From Ariolimax columbianus (lineage: Eukaryota; Mollusca; Gastropoda; Stylommatophora; Arionidae): a DNA stretch of 64,000 bases. The stretch's first letter is position 1. Every line of letters begins with the position of its first letter. The translations under genes were made by a program, and so were the position numbers. The stretch is from assembly GCA_036924085.1 (NCBI GenBank), contig JAVGWX010000007.1:76136448-76200447 (forward strand). The letters are read 5' to 3'. Shown one piece after another: positions 1 to 10,665 of the stretch. The notes under the pieces were generated by a model. The model made no database searches. It was not told the DNA's origin and saw only the letters and a list, made by a program, of their open reading frames with translations.

Positions 1-1127
1 ATGACTCAATCCCATTTTTCTCAGGTGCTACGTCATCGTTGCTTATGCCAGGAAGATGAAGACTTTTTTCGAATGGTAACTAAATGCTTGATTTGTCTGA
101 AGCTATTATCTTCTCCCAATTGTCAAGGTCAAGTACATATCTAAACGGAAAAGAGACCGAGTAAACATAAAACGCAACAGTTTGAGATGTCTTCTTTATA
201 ATAAATTGAAGATCCATTACGACCTTCGTACCTGTAGCACAGCCGCAATGACAAAGGAACCTCGCCCATCATGCACTCATGAAAGAAGTAAAATATGAAA
301 ACAACTAAAATGCTTCCATGAAAAACTACGGGTATGCACACAACCTCGAGCTTACTGCTGTCTTTGTTAGAGTCAGTGAAATTGAACTCTGAAGACGAAT
401 GATGACGAGGAAGACCCCCTCCTTTCGTCATGTCACCCCTCTCACTCTCTCGTACGTACGCCCTCACGCATTAATACAGCCCCCCATCCGAATGTTCTTA
501 ATTTGTATCCTCACATCTGCTCTGTCCGTGATAACTTGTTTCGCCATCTTCCCAACCTAAATTCCGATCCATCCATGTGTATGGTATTTCCTGATTCTCT
601 TCTGGCAGCCGGCAGACGAGATAGAAACTTGCGGAACCTGTTAGAAGTCGAATCAAAACTCACCTCATGGGGGCCACCACGGCACCTTGCCTGGTAAAAA
701 CAAGTGTGGTTGCTTAGCGTGGCTCTTTGTTATCCAGACAGGTTCCTTGTCCTTTCTGTAACCAGTTTATAAGATTAAAAAAACTTTCACCCGCAATTTA
801 TTTGCACCTTGAGACACGTCCTGGAGACTTGCCTTGAACTACGTACTCCCTCCCTTACGACAATGTCGCGTGACAATTCCAAATAACTGCGGATTTCCAG
901 TCGTCTGTAACTTCAGATCCTGTTTACCAGGGCAAGGTTCACATTAGAGTCACTATCTTCTTCTCCTGCTCGAATAACAAAGCCAGTTTGAGGTTGACGA
1001 TAGTTTAACCTGCTGTACCGAATGCCTCAAATGTCATGGTGCGAATACATTGCATACGTTTAATTAGACTTCCCTGCTCATTCCTGTGTTTTGCTATTCC
1101 TTCCCTATTTTTCTCTTTCATATGTTG
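1..1127. other. no recognisable gene
   Basis: The open frames on both strands are short, start at arbitrary codons and resemble no family I know. I see no splice-flanked exon, repeat array or RNA gene here. Most likely intronic or intergenic DNA. Confidence 0.5.
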
Positions 1128-1260
1128 AAAGGGAGCCGCGTAGCTCGGTGGTTATCGAGCTGGCTTCGCATCTGAATGGTACTAGATTTATTATCCAGTT
1201 GAGGCTGAAATGTTTTCTCAGACCGCAACGGCTCCCTAGTCGACACAGCCTTAATTGTGT
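1128..1260 (+). repeat. tRNA-like SINE head, degenerate
   Basis: The stretch near 1134-1180 reads GCCGCGTAGCTCGGTGGTTA followed by a stem-like CGAGCTGG, the usual form of a tRNA-derived SINE with its pol III A box. The expected B box (GGTTCRANYCC) is not clear downstream, so the copy is old or this is only a SINE head. No 3' tail or target-site duplication could be read. Confidence 0.5.
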
Positions 1261-1289
1261 ACTCGTATCATATCTTTTCACTGTGTACC

Positions 1290-1660
1290 TGTCTTTATGT
1301 ACGCGTGTGTGTGCGTGCGTGCGTGCGCGCGCGCCCCTGTGTCTGTGTGTGTCTGTCTGGTCCACGTTCCCACTCCCTCATATCTGTATATTGTGTGTCT
1401 TTTGATATTTTGTGTGTATGTAGTTTTTGTGTGATTTGTTCATGTTTTTATAAGTTTATTTTTTAACGTGTAATTGTGTAGACTACGTTTTTGTACTCTT
1501 TTCTTTTCATTAGCTACATACCCTGACTCTCGTTCTTTTAAAAAAATGTGATTCAGTTGTTTGTTTCTTTCTTTGTCCCTGTGGTTGTAGCGCAGGTTTT
1601 GTTTTGTTTATGTCCTGTGTGGTCACTGAGCAATTACCTGTATATGTTTGTATCGACTAA
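1290..1660 (+). repeat. GT/GC microsatellite followed by dispersed repeat J
   Basis: Alternating GTGTGC/GCGTGC sequence near 1300-1345 leads into T-rich DNA containing 'gatttgttcatgtttttata' and, near 1610-1655, 'tcctgtgtggtcactgagca'. Similar strings occur at 22630-22909 plus 23663-23830 and at 50765-50840, so this is a dispersed repeat here called J. It has no coding capacity. The overlapping ORFs here are low-complexity artefacts. Confidence 0.5.
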
Positions 1661-1769
1661 TCCCATACAAGGCCGTCTTTAATCTTTGTTGCGACATGCG
1701 CATGGTTCTATCTTGCCTGCCTAGTGTACTACTCGGGTGAATTTGTAGATTTTTGACCATTTCTTCTAC

Positions 1770-2000
1770 TACTTCTTCTTCGGCGTTCGTACTAAAAATG
1801 TAGATGTGATATTGTGTCGCAGTTTACAGCAAGGCTGTAATATCTGCGCCTGTCAGTTCAACACATCCGCTTTCAGCTGACTTTTTTTTGCTGAGATGCC
1901 GTGTTGTCTCTTCACTGGGATCCCAATTCTTTAGACATGCTATACTTCTGCAACCCGTTTCCAGGTTCACCACTTGGAGGTGGAACAAGGTCTTGGTCAG
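1770..2000 (-). repeat. diverged SINE C-like remnant
   Basis: On the plus strand this opens with CTTCTTCTTCGGCGTTCG (a reversed GAA tail) and continues with a cousin of the SINE C body: 'gtgtcgcagtttacagcaag', then 'ctgcgcctgtcagttcaaca' and 'catccgctttcagctgac'. The order matches the intact SINE C copies at 50925-51280 and 53213-53574, but with many substitutions. Confidence 0.55.
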
Positions 2001-2464
2001 TTCTAGTTTTCAGACCCTTATGCAGACAAGACAGCTTGAGCTGATGGCTGCTGTCAGCTCATTTTGTGTTGCATCTTCGTCCCCTATCGACTATTTAACG
2101 CTCGTCAGTCAGTTCCATCTTTCGCCATCACGTAATTTGCGAGGGGAGGAAAATACAGTAAACTAGAGGTGGACAGTATTTAAAGTTAGTTCCCCTTGCT
2201 TAAATCGAATGTGTTGCTCAAAGCGTTCAGTAAATGAAAATTCAGACCGTCAACTAAGTTAAAGGGCGATAAGTTCTTCTCCTGTGAAAGCCGAGGAAAC
2301 GAGTTTCTTGCTGTTTAATTTCGTGTAATTTAATATATCGTATTATGTTTTAGAGTTGCCATACAAACTCACTAGGCAATCCACACTCGACGAGTGATAA
2401 ACAAAACTTTTAACTACATCTACCACATAAGCCACATATGATATTGATCTGTAAAATATTTAAA

Positions 2465-2812
2465 TTCTTCTTCTCTTCTTCATCGTATGCTGTTTACAGC
2501 GATATTTACGTTGCACTGTTTTATTTTGTTAAGCCTGTGGCTCAGTGCATCCGATTTCAACAGGCGTTTCTGTAGGGTTGCCCTCCTTAGCCTTTGGCTG
2601 TCCCCAGCCTAACTGCAAGGCAGCAGTTGTTTTTGGTCAGAGTTGTCTCTCTTAGGGAAGTTGTCTTGCAGGACTATCGAGTCTTCCCTACTCGTGTCTA
2701 TAGGGTTTGGCAATGATATGATGGACTATGTTTTTGTACTATCCCGGAAGAGAGGCAGTCCAGTGTGACTTTGTCCCAGGATCGTCACGTGCAGCCAGAA
2801 ACGTAGCATATG
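2465..2812 (-). mobile_element. SINE family B, copy 1
   Basis: This aligns over about 340 bp with 56107-56462 in the opposite orientation, at roughly 90 percent identity by eye. The 3' end on the minus strand is ACAGCATACGATGAAGAAG followed by impure GAA repeats. The internal block GTTGAAATCGGATGCACTG matches the domain shared with SINE families A and C. No long frame. I found no convincing tRNA head, so the 5' end or class is uncertain. Confidence 0.7.
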
Positions 2813-2946
2813 CATGTGAGTGAGGTATCTCTTTGCTCCCTTTATTTTCTCGGCTCATCTGCAGTGATGGGACGCCTAGCATTCCCCGCCACCCGGGAGG
2901 TTATCACAATAAGGCAGGAGGTGCAATGTCCGCTGGACTGCAATGA
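2813..2946. other. junction DNA next to truncated 18S
   Basis: Unrecognised sequence between SINE B and the broken end of the 18S fragment. It is not the expected downstream part of 18S, which shows that the rRNA gene is interrupted at about 2947. Confidence 0.5.
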
Positions 2947-2968
2947 GTGTTGAGTCAAATTAAGCCGC

Positions 2969-3017
<49 letters not shown>

Positions 3018-4182
3018 TTTGCAACCATACTTCCCCCGGAACCCAAACACTTTGGTTTCCCGGAAGCTGCCCGCAGTCATCGAAGCAACTCCTGCGGATC
3101 GCTAGTCGGCATCGTTTATGGTCAGAACTACGACGGTATCTGATCGTCTTCGCGCCTCTGACTTTCGTTCTTGATTAATGAAAACATTCTTGACAAATGC
3201 TTTCGCAGTAGCTCGTCTTGCGGCGATCCAAGAATTTCATCTCTAACGCCGCAATACGAATGCCCCCGTTTGTCCCTGTTAATCATTACCTCCAGTTCCG
3301 AAAACCAACAAAATAGAACCGAGGTCCTATTACATTATTCCATGCACCATTATTCAGGCAGCCGAGGCCTGCTTTGAACACTCTAATTTTTTCCAAGTAA
3401 ACGCGCCGGCCACCCAGGACGCTCAGCGAAGAGCACCGGTGGGAGAGATCCGGCAGACGGTAGGGCAGGAGACAACCGGCAGTGAACCGGTGCGAGCCGG
3501 ACCGCCCGCCTGTGCCTGAGATCAAACTACGAGCTTTTTAACTGCAACAACTTTAATATACGCTATTAGAGCTGGAATTACCACGGCTGCTGGAACCAGA
3601 CTTGCCCTCCAATAGATCCTCGTTAAAGGGTTTAAAGTGCACTCATTCCAATTACGGGGCCTCGAAAGAGTCCCGTATTGTTATTTTTCGTCACTTCCTC
3701 CGCGTGCCGGGAGTGGGTAAGTTGCGCGCCTGCTGCCTTCCTTGGATGTGGTAGCCGTTTCTCATGCTCCCTCTTCGGAATCGAACCCTGATTCCCCGTT
3801 ACCCGTTACAAACATGGTAGGCATGTCACGTACCATCGATATTTGATAGGGCAGACATTTGAAAGATGCGTCGCCGGCACATGAGGCCATGCGATCAGCA
3901 CAAAGTTATCCAGAGTCACAAGTGGGGACGCCGCAATCCCGCGAGGGAAAACGTCGATTGGTTTTGAACTAATAAAAGCGCTCTTTCTGTGAGGGTCGGA
4001 GCTTGGTAAGCATGTATTAGCTCTAGAATTGCCACAGTTATCCAAGTAGGATCGTGTCATCTAAGGAACCTCGACTGATTTAATGAGCCATTCGCGGTTT
4101 CACCGTCAGACAGTGTGAACTTAGACATGCATGGCTTAATCTTTGAGACAAGCATATGACTACTGGCATGATCAACCAGATA
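2947..4182 (-). rRNA. 18S rRNA, 3'-truncated, probable pseudogene
   Basis: Read on the minus strand this is the 5' two thirds of a eukaryotic small-subunit rRNA, about 1236 of roughly 1800 nt. The 5' end near 4182 resembles the universal start TACCTGGTTGATCCTGCCAG, but with changes (TCTGGTTGATCATGCCAG). The 530-region CAGCAGCCGTGGTAATTCCA (near 3590) and GGAATTGACGGAAGGGCACC (near 3000) are present. Homology stops in the conserved GACTCAACAC segment at 2947, so the last third is missing. Changes at normally invariant sites (GAGCATGAG for GAGCCTGAG near 3760) argue for a decayed orphon rather than an active gene. The helix spacing and sequence fit a euthyneuran gastropod. Confidence 0.93.
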
Positions 4183-4794
4183 TCTGTCGGAGACGTACGT
4201 ACCGCACACACCGATCGGCGGAGGACGGGTGTGTAAAAAGCCTCACTGGGACGGCCGCAGGGACCAACTGACGAACGGACGGACGGTTGTTCCACCCGTC
4301 CCTCACTCCGTCGACCTAAGACCGCCTGACAGGGGTCCCTACACACACTAGACGACCGACCGACCGGGCTCGCTCGAGGAGGGATGGCAGCGCTCTGTGC
4401 AAACGGATCCCAACGACCCCGGCGATGAATTTCACTGGGACTAGAGACAATTTGGCCTGCCGGCCTGCCCTTCTCCCGAGGGTTGGTCCCCGGGAGAACT
4501 CAGGGCCTTCAGGCACGATTCCTGCTTTCCATTTGCCGGTCACAAGCTCTTTGCGAGAGTCTGACCACCAGCGAGACGAACAGTCGAGCTCTGCTATAAG
4601 CCTTCGAAAAATCACCACCGACTGTCAAAGTTTCTCGTTACGGACCAGAGCAGCGCACCTCATTGGAGGCCACGACAAAAAAAAACCGCTTCCCGAAACC
4701 TCTACGGGGAAAGGCGGGCAAGCGTTTTCCGCAAGCCCGCGCAATCGCTCCGTCTGGCGGGACTGAGATCGCTTTACGAACACTGGTTGAAATT
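4183..4794 (-). other. presumed 5' external transcribed spacer of rDNA
   Basis: This GC-rich stretch abuts the 18S 5' end directly and contrasts with the AT-rich DNA around it. Position and composition fit the 5' ETS of the pre-rRNA, read on the minus strand. The ETS continues past the LINE insertion (from 7712). ORFs called here on either strand show no protein family. Confidence 0.65.
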
Positions 4795-7669
4795 GAATCG
4801 CGGCGGCACTGAAACCATCCCAAGAGGAGCTAGGAAAAACTATAAGCCCTACTGGAATGATGAGTTACAGAAAGTGGAAGATGCAGTAACAAATGCTAGG
4901 AACGTGGCAGAACGTGAAAAATCCATGGAGGCGAACATCGCCCTCAAAGCCGCCACGGCGAAGTACAAACACACTCTCAAGCAAACAGCAAGAGAAAGTT
5001 GGAAAAACAAAACGGAAAGTTTAAACCTGGACAAAGAAGGGAACAAGCTATGGAAGCTAGTCAGAGCCATGAACGACGAAACCCCGTCAAATAAACAAAT
5101 TACTATCAAGCAGGGCGAGAACTTGATCACAGGTAAGAAAGCCGCAAACGCCTTTGTCGATCACTATGCCAGAGCAAACCACATCGAGGTCCCTGCAGAT
5201 AAGCATACAGACATTAGCGAAGAGCTAAAGCGACACGAAAACATAAATACGGCTCCTGAAGAGCACATGATGGCCAAACTAACCATGCGTGAAATGGAAG
5301 AGGCTATGAGAACACTAAAGAAAAGGAAATCTCCCGGAAAAGACGGGATAACAAACGAAATGCTGATGGGGCTGGGCCAAACAGCGAAGAAAAAACTACT
5401 ATCAGTCCTGAACCAAAGCTGGAAAAGGGGTATTGTACCCCAGGCATGGAAGGATGCAATACTGGTACCAGTACCAAAAACAGGAAAAGATAAAACAGAT
5501 CCGAATGGATACAGGCCCATAAGCCTACTGAGCTGTGTCGGCAAGCTGATGGAACGGATGATAAACACCAGACTGATGTGGCATCTGGAAGAAAAACGAA
5601 TTCTAATCCCACAGCAAGCCGGCTTTAGACAGCACAGATCCACTGAGGACCAGGTCATCCTCATAGCCCAGGAGATAGAAGATGCCTACCAGGCACAGAA
5701 GCACACAGTAGCTGTCTGGGTGGATCTGGAAAAGGCATTTGACAAAGTCTGGAAGGACGGACTTAGAGTCAAGCTGAGAAGAAGTGATGTCTGTGGGAAG
5801 ATGAACAAGTGGATCAACCACTACCTCAAACAAAGAACGGCCAGAGTCCAAGTACAAGGGCAGATGAGCAAAAAGGTGACACTCGAGCAGGGAGTACCCC
5901 AAGGGGGAGTACTGTCACCCACACTCTTTCTGGTATATATAAACGATATTACAGAGAATATACCAAGAAGAGTCCATAGCTCAATGTTTGCAGACGATCT
6001 GGCTATGTGGACCTCTGAAAAGAATCTCACCATAGCAAGAAACCGGATGCAAACGGCCCTAACATCGCTGGAAGAGTGGGCGAACTCATGGCTGGTAAAA
6101 ATAAACGAGGAGAAAACCACGTGCACAATATTCTCGCTCTCATTAAAACCCCAAAGTACCAAATTAAGCCTAAACGGCAAAATCCTGCAGCCAAACGACA
6201 ACCCAACCTATCTGGGAGTCACATTTGATCGGCGCATGACATGGAAAAGTCAGATTGAGAGAAACCGAATGAAAGCCAGAGAAAGAATGGCGATCATGAG
6301 GAAACTTGCTGGCACAAGCTGGGGAGCAGACGAAAGCATACTAAAGAAACTGTACACTGGAAGAGTGAGACCAGTTCTCGAGTATGGCATTGCGGCATGG
6401 ACAACAGCAGCGAAGGCGAACTTCGATAAAGTTAACAAACTTCAAAACCAAGCCATGAGAATCATAACAGGTGGCATGAAGTCAACGCCAATTGTAGAAC
6501 TTGAAAAGATTACAAGACTGCAATCCATGACCGATAGAAGAGACTGCAGAGCCCAGCTGCAGTCAGAGAAACTCCGAAGACTGACGGACCATCCAATGTA
6601 CCAGAGACTAAACAATCTGGGAAATGGGAAACTGAAGCGGAGAAACTTTGCAGAAATAGCCAAAGCAAAGATGCACGAAGATCCCACAAACGCACTAACA
6701 ACACCAAAACCCATCACTACTGTACGAAAACCTACTTGGAGGCAGGATATATTTCCAGAGGTGGTAGAAAATATACCAGGTATTGCAAACAAAAACTGCC
6801 AGAGTGAGAAAGAAAGGAGAGACACTACCCTAAGCTTCATAACGAAAAGCTACCCAAGCATGGACTGGACCCATGCATACACCGACGGTTCTGTAACAAA
6901 CACTACACAGAACGGAGGGGCAGGAGCATTCCTGAACCTACCAAATGGCACAAATATAACACTGTCATTCGCTACTGGTAAGTACACAAGCAATTTCAGA
7001 GCAGAGGCAGAGGCACTGAGGGCGGCAGTGGAAGAAATGGCAACACACAGTGAAAATGAGAGCCATATAGTCTTGCTGACAGATGCTCTCGAAGTAGTCA
7101 CAGCGCTAAAAAGCCAGAAGAACACTGAGCTTAATGACTTAAGAGCAGCACTCTGCAAACTGTGCCAGCAGTCCGCACCAAAAAGGGTGGTGATACAGTG
7201 GGTTCCGTCACACTGCAACATCCAAGGAAACGAGGAGGCCGATAGACTGGCAAAAGAAGGTGCAAGACTACCACAAACAGATACCAGTATGACGTACGAA
7301 GAGTCAAAACGGCTTATCAAAGCCAGATACATGTCCAAATGGGAAACCGAACATACTGGTTACACCAAAAACGATGCCTATTACCAGTTGAACCGAAGAG
7401 AGCAGGTCGTTGTCTTCAGACTTCGCACTGGCCACAACAGACTGAGGTACCACCTATTCAACAAACTGAAGATAGGGTGTACCGACGAATGCCCGTGCGG
7501 TACTGGTAAAATGACCACTGAACATCTGCTGCAGAACTGCCCGACATACGAGGATCAGAGAGAGCAGATGTGGCCATTGCCAGTGGAACTGCAAGACAAG
7601 CTGTATGGTAGTGGCGAGAGTCTCAGGATGACCGCTGCTTTTTTCGAAAAAATAATGGTTACTGTCTGA
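4787..7669 (+). CDS. I-like LINE ORF2 polyprotein (RT-RNase H), 5'-truncated
   Basis: An open frame of 960 codons. The first seven codons (TTG start, no ATG) belong to the rDNA target; the element begins at codon 8 (4808). The first ATG inside it is codon 47 (4925). Reverse transcriptase spans about residues 170-480, with GYRPISLL (241-248), catalytic WVDLEKAFD (D313), QGVPQGGVLSP (368-378), FADD (D403, D404) and YLGVTF (475-480). RNase HI spans about 695-825, with D700, E740, D766 and D819 all present. A C-terminal C902-x-C904-x8-H913-x4-C918 motif follows. The apurinic endonuclease domain that precedes RT in this superfamily is absent, as expected from 5' truncation. The enzyme would copy element RNA at a nicked target. 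RT plus RNase H plus Cys/His order suggests the I superfamily (I/Nimb-like); exact clade unproven. Confidence 0.93.
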   Translation: MKLNRGGTETIPRGARKNYKPYWNDELQKVEDAVTNARNVAEREKSMEANIALKAATAKYKHTLKQTARESWKNKTESLNLDKEGNKLWKLVRAMNDETPSNKQITIKQGENLITGKKAANAFVDHYARANHIEVPADKHTDISEELKRHENINTAPEEHMMAKLTMREMEEAMRTLKKRKSPGKDGITNEMLMGLGQTAKKKLLSVLNQSWKRGIVPQAWKDAILVPVPKTGKDKTDPNGYRPISLLSCVGKLMERMINTRLMWHLEEKRILIPQQAGFRQHRSTEDQVILIAQEIEDAYQAQKHTVAVWVDLEKAFDKVWKDGLRVKLRRSDVCGKMNKWINHYLKQRTARVQVQGQMSKKVTLEQGVPQGGVLSPTLFLVYINDITENIPRRVHSSMFADDLAMWTSEKNLTIARNRMQTALTSLEEWANSWLVKINEEKTTCTIFSLSLKPQSTKLSLNGKILQPNDNPTYLGVTFDRRMTWKSQIERNRMKARERMAIMRKLAGTSWGADESILKKLYTGRVRPVLEYGIAAWTTAAKANFDKVNKLQNQAMRIITGGMKSTPIVELEKITRLQSMTDRRDCRAQLQSEKLRRLTDHPMYQRLNNLGNGKLKRRNFAEIAKAKMHEDPTNALTTPKPITTVRKPTWRQDIFPEVVENIPGIANKNCQSEKERRDTTLSFITKSYPSMDWTHAYTDGSVTNTTQNGGAGAFLNLPNGTNITLSFATGKYTSNFRAEAEALRAAVEEMATHSENESHIVLLTDALEVVTALKSQKNTELNDLRAALCKLCQQSAPKRVVIQWVPSHCNIQGNEEADRLAKEGARLPQTDTSMTYEESKRLIKARYMSKWETEHTGYTKNDAYYQLNRREQVVVFRLRTGHNRLRYHLFNKLKIGCTDECPCGTGKMTTEHLLQNCPTYEDQREQMWPLPVELQDKLYGSGESLRMTAAFFEKIMVTV
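4795..4807 (+). repeat. LINE target-site duplication, left
   Basis: GAATCGCGGCGGC occurs here and again at 7699-7711 just after the GAA tail. The unoccupied site at 9203-9215 has it once. Because the tail is GAA repeats, the first GAA of the right copy is ambiguous. Confidence 0.92.
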
Positions 7670-7698
7670 CTGTGTACGCAGAAGAAGAAGAAGAAGAA
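4808..7698 (+). mobile_element. I-like LINE, copy 1 (young, 5'-truncated)
   Basis: A 2891-bp retrotransposon inserted into the presumed rDNA ETS. Only about 11 bp of 3' UTR separate the stop codon (7667-7669) from a (GAA)n tail at about 7681-7698. The open RT and RNase H frame, exact duplicated target and matching empty allele 9.2 kb into the window mark it as recent. Related copies lie at 22922-23650, 24632-24724 (-), 29118-29354, 59841-62395 and 62396-62688. Confidence 0.93.
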
Positions 7699-7711
7699 GA
7701 ATCGCGGCGGC
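7699..7711 (+). repeat. LINE target-site duplication, right
   Basis: The second copy of GAATCGCGGCGGC, followed by GAGACAACTACC exactly as in the empty site at 9216. Confidence 0.92.
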
Positions 7712-7914
7712 GAGACAACTACCCCAGATGTAATTAAATTCGATTTGTCTAAGAAATTTAGATCAGTCGAATCAGTATGTTGTCGCTGTACGTGTAATAA
7801 TAGCCAAATGAGAATATTGTTACGAATTGTCAGAAAAAGAATGTTTAATCAGCTGACGTTGTCAGGTGAAGGCTAGTAGAAGTGTTGAAGCTGATAACGA
7901 GACAGTAATCTGCA

Positions 7915-8177
7915 TATGTCAGGGTGGCGTAGGGGTGAAACTTCTGTTTCACAATTTCAACTCACTGGGTTCAAATCACGCCAGTTTGGCGGACATTGAT
8001 TTTTTTTTTCTCATCTCGGTGCGATGTTGAGAGTGCTTGCTTCCTGATTTACCTCAAGTCGTCTCGACTGATAGTCTTGCCGCTGGTCCACGGTAGCTGG
8101 AGGCGAGAAAGTGAAGCTGATTATCTGTGCATTTCTTTTTCACTATAGTACAGTGTGTTGCACCATCAAGACAAAAG
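7915..8177 (+). repeat. SINE D-like element, copy 1
   Basis: The head has tRNA-like promoter boxes: GGTGGCGTAGGGGTG near 7923 (A box) and GGGTTCAAATCAC near 7967 (B box), about 43 bp apart as in tRNA genes. The body is similar to 24843-25088, including TTCTTTTTCACTATAGTAC-like sequence and the shared end CATCAAGACAAAAG. The big minisatellite starts directly at its 3' end. The same sequence recurs at 9419-9681 through the tandem duplication. Confidence 0.68.
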
Positions 8178-9161
8178 AGGGCAGCTAGGCAAAGACAGCC
8201 GGATGGCCATAGATAGACAAAGACAGCCGGGTGGCCACAGATAAAGACAGCCGAGTGGCCACAGATAGACCAAAGACAGCCGGGTGGCCACAGACAAAGA
8301 CAGCCGGGTGGCCACAGACAAAGACAGCCGGGTGGCCACAGATAGAGACAGCCGGGTGGCCACAGATAGAACAAAGACAACCGGGTGGCCACAGATAGAC
8401 CAAAGACAGCCGGATGGCCACAGACGAATACAGCCGGGTGGCCACAGACAAAGACAGCCGGGTGGCTACATATAGACCAAAGACAGACGGGTGGCCACAG
8501 ACCAAGATAGCCGGGTGGCCACAGATAGACAAAGACAACCGGGTGACCACAGATAGACCAAATACAGCGGGGTGGCCACAGACAAAGACAGCCGGGTGGC
8601 CACAAATAGACAAAGACAACCGGGTGACCACAGATAGACCAAAGACAGACCAAAGACAGCCGGGTGGCCACAGACAAAGACAGCCGGGTGGCCACAGATA
8701 GACCAAAGACAGCCGGATGGCCACAGATAGACCAAAGACAGCCGGGTGGCTACAGATAGACCAAAGACAGCCGGGCGACCACAGATAGACCAAAGACAGC
8801 CGGGTGGCCACAGATAGACCAAAGACAGCCGGGTGACTACAGATAGAACAAAGACAGCCGGGTGGCCACAGATAGACCAAAGACAGCCGGGTGGCCACAG
8901 ACAAAGTCAACCGGGTGACCACAGATAGACCAAAGGCAGCCGGGTGGCCACAGACAAAGACAGCCGGGTGATCACAGATAGACCAAAGACAGCCAGGTGG
9001 CCACAGACAAAGACAGCCGGGTGGCCACAGTAAAAGTCTGCCGGGTGGCCACAGACAAAGTCAGCGGGGTGGCCACAGATAGACCAAAAACAGCCGGGTG
9101 GCCACAGATAGACCAAAGACAGCCGGGTGGCCACAGACAAAGACAGCCGGGTTGCCACTGA
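8178..9161. repeat. minisatellite, 29/24-bp units, first block
   Basis: Two interleaved unit types: a 29-mer starting AAAGACAGCCGGGTGGCCAC and ending AGATAGACC, and a 24-mer that has AGAC in place of that ending. All three frames are open on the minus strand, which creates long spurious ORFs. Its place upstream of an rRNA gene fits intergenic-spacer subrepeats, though it may be an unrelated minisatellite that expanded beside SINE D. Confidence 0.9.
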
Positions 9162-10665
9162 CTGGCGGGACTGAGATCGCTTTACGAACACTGGTTGAAA
9201 TTGAATCGCGGCGGCGAGACAACTACCCCAGATGTAATTAAATTCGATTTGTCTAAGAAATTTAGATCAGTCGAATCAGTATGTTGTCGCTGTACGTGTA
9301 ATAATAGCCAAATGAGAATATTGTTACGAATTGTCAGAAAAAGAATGTTTAATCAGCTGACGTTGTCAGGTGAAGGCTAGTAGAAGTGTTGAAGCTGATA
9401 ACGAGACAGTAATCTGCATATGTCAGGGTGGCGTAGGGGTGAAACTTCTGTTTCACAATTTCAACTCACTGGGTTCAAATCACGCCAGTTTGGCGGACAT
9501 TGATTTTTTTTTTCTCATCTCGGTGCGATGTTGAGAGTGCTTGCTTCCTGATTTACCTCAAGTCGTCTCGACTGATAGTCTTGCCGCTGGTCCACGGTAG
9601 CTGGAGGCGAGAAAGTGAAGCTGATTATCTGTGCATTTCTTTTTCACTATAGTACAGTGTGTTGCACCATCAAGACAAAAGAGGGCAGCTAGGCAAAGAC
9701 AGCCGGATGGCCATAGATAGACAAAGACAGCCGGGTGGCCACAGATAAAGACAGCCGAGTGGCCACAGATAGACCAAAGACAGCCGGGTGGCCACAGACA
9801 AAGACAGCCGGGTGGCCACAGACAAAGACAGCCGGGTGGCCACAGATAGAGACAGCCGGGTGGCCACAGATAGAACAAAGACAACCGGGTGGCCACAGAT
9901 AGACCAAAGACAGCCGGATGGCCACAGACGAATACAGCCGGGTGGCCACAGACAAAGACAGCCGGGTGGCTACATATAGACCAAAGACAGACGGGTGGCC
10001 ACAGACCAAGATAGCCGGGTGGCCACAGATAGACAAAGACAACCGGGTGACCACAGATAGACCAAATACAGCGGGGTGGCCACAGACAAAGACAGCCGGG
10101 TGGCCACAAATAGACAAAGACAACCGGGTGACCACAGATAGACCAAAGACAGACCAAAGACAGCCGGGTGGCCACAGACAAAGACAGCCGGGTGGCCACA
10201 GATAGACCAAAGACAGCCGGATGGCCACAGATAGACCAAAGACAGCCGGGTGGCTACAGATAGACCAAAGACAGCCGGGCGACCACAGATAGACCAAAGA
10301 CAGCCGGGTGGCCACAGATAGACCAAAGACAGCCGGGTGACTACAGATAGAACAAAGACAGCCGGGTGGCCACAGATAGACCAAAGACAGCCGGGTGGCC
10401 ACAGACAAAGTCAACCGGGTGACCACAGATAGACCAAAGGCAGCCGGGTGGCCACAGACAAAGACAGCCGGGTGATCACAGATAGACCAAAGACAGCCAG
10501 GTGGCCACAGACAAAGACAGCCGGGTGGCCACAGTAAAAGTCTGCCGGGTGGCCACAGACAAAGTCAGCGGGGTGGCCACAGATAGACCAAAAACAGCCG
10601 GGTGGCCATAGATAGACCAAAGACAGCCGGGTGGCCACAGACAAAGACAGCCGGGTTGCCACTGA
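9162..10665. repeat. tandem duplication, unit 2 (empty LINE site)
   Basis: A 1504-bp near-perfect copy of unit 1 without the LINE. It holds the intact target GAATCGCGGCGGC once (9203-9215), a second SINE D (9419-9681) and a second run of minisatellite (9682-10665). The junction CCACTGA/CTGGCGG shows about 1 nt of homology, so it formed by non-homologous or replication-based joining rather than recombination between long repeats. Confidence 0.92.
9419..9681 (+). repeat. SINE D-like element, copy 2 (duplicated)
   Basis: Identical by eye to 7915-8177, with the same A and B boxes. It is present because it lies in the duplicated segment, not through a separate insertion. Confidence 0.65.

Larger units (their letters stand above)
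4754..9161. repeat. tandem duplication, unit 1 (holds the LINE)
   Basis: Unit 1 starts at CTGGCGGGACTGAG (4754) and ends at CCACTGA (9161). Unit 2 follows at once at 9162. Without the 2891-bp LINE and its 13-bp target duplication, unit 1 is 1504 bp, the same as unit 2. Corresponding positions after the LINE differ by exactly 1504 (for example 7712 and 9216). I noticed only one mismatch (near 9107 against 10608, C to T), so the duplication is recent. Confidence 0.9.

Noticed and set aside
3286..4618. Protein-coding ORFs across 3.3-4.6 kb
   Set aside because: They overlap the 18S fragment and its spacer; conserved rRNA sequence explains the region.
4808..7698. rDNA-specific retrotransposon of the R1/R2 type
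   Set aside because: The insertion is in the presumed ETS, not in 28S. Other copies of the same family lie at unrelated targets (CAAACCGTGTTG, TGTAACACATTAGTT, AGTTAAATTCC), so it is not site-specific.
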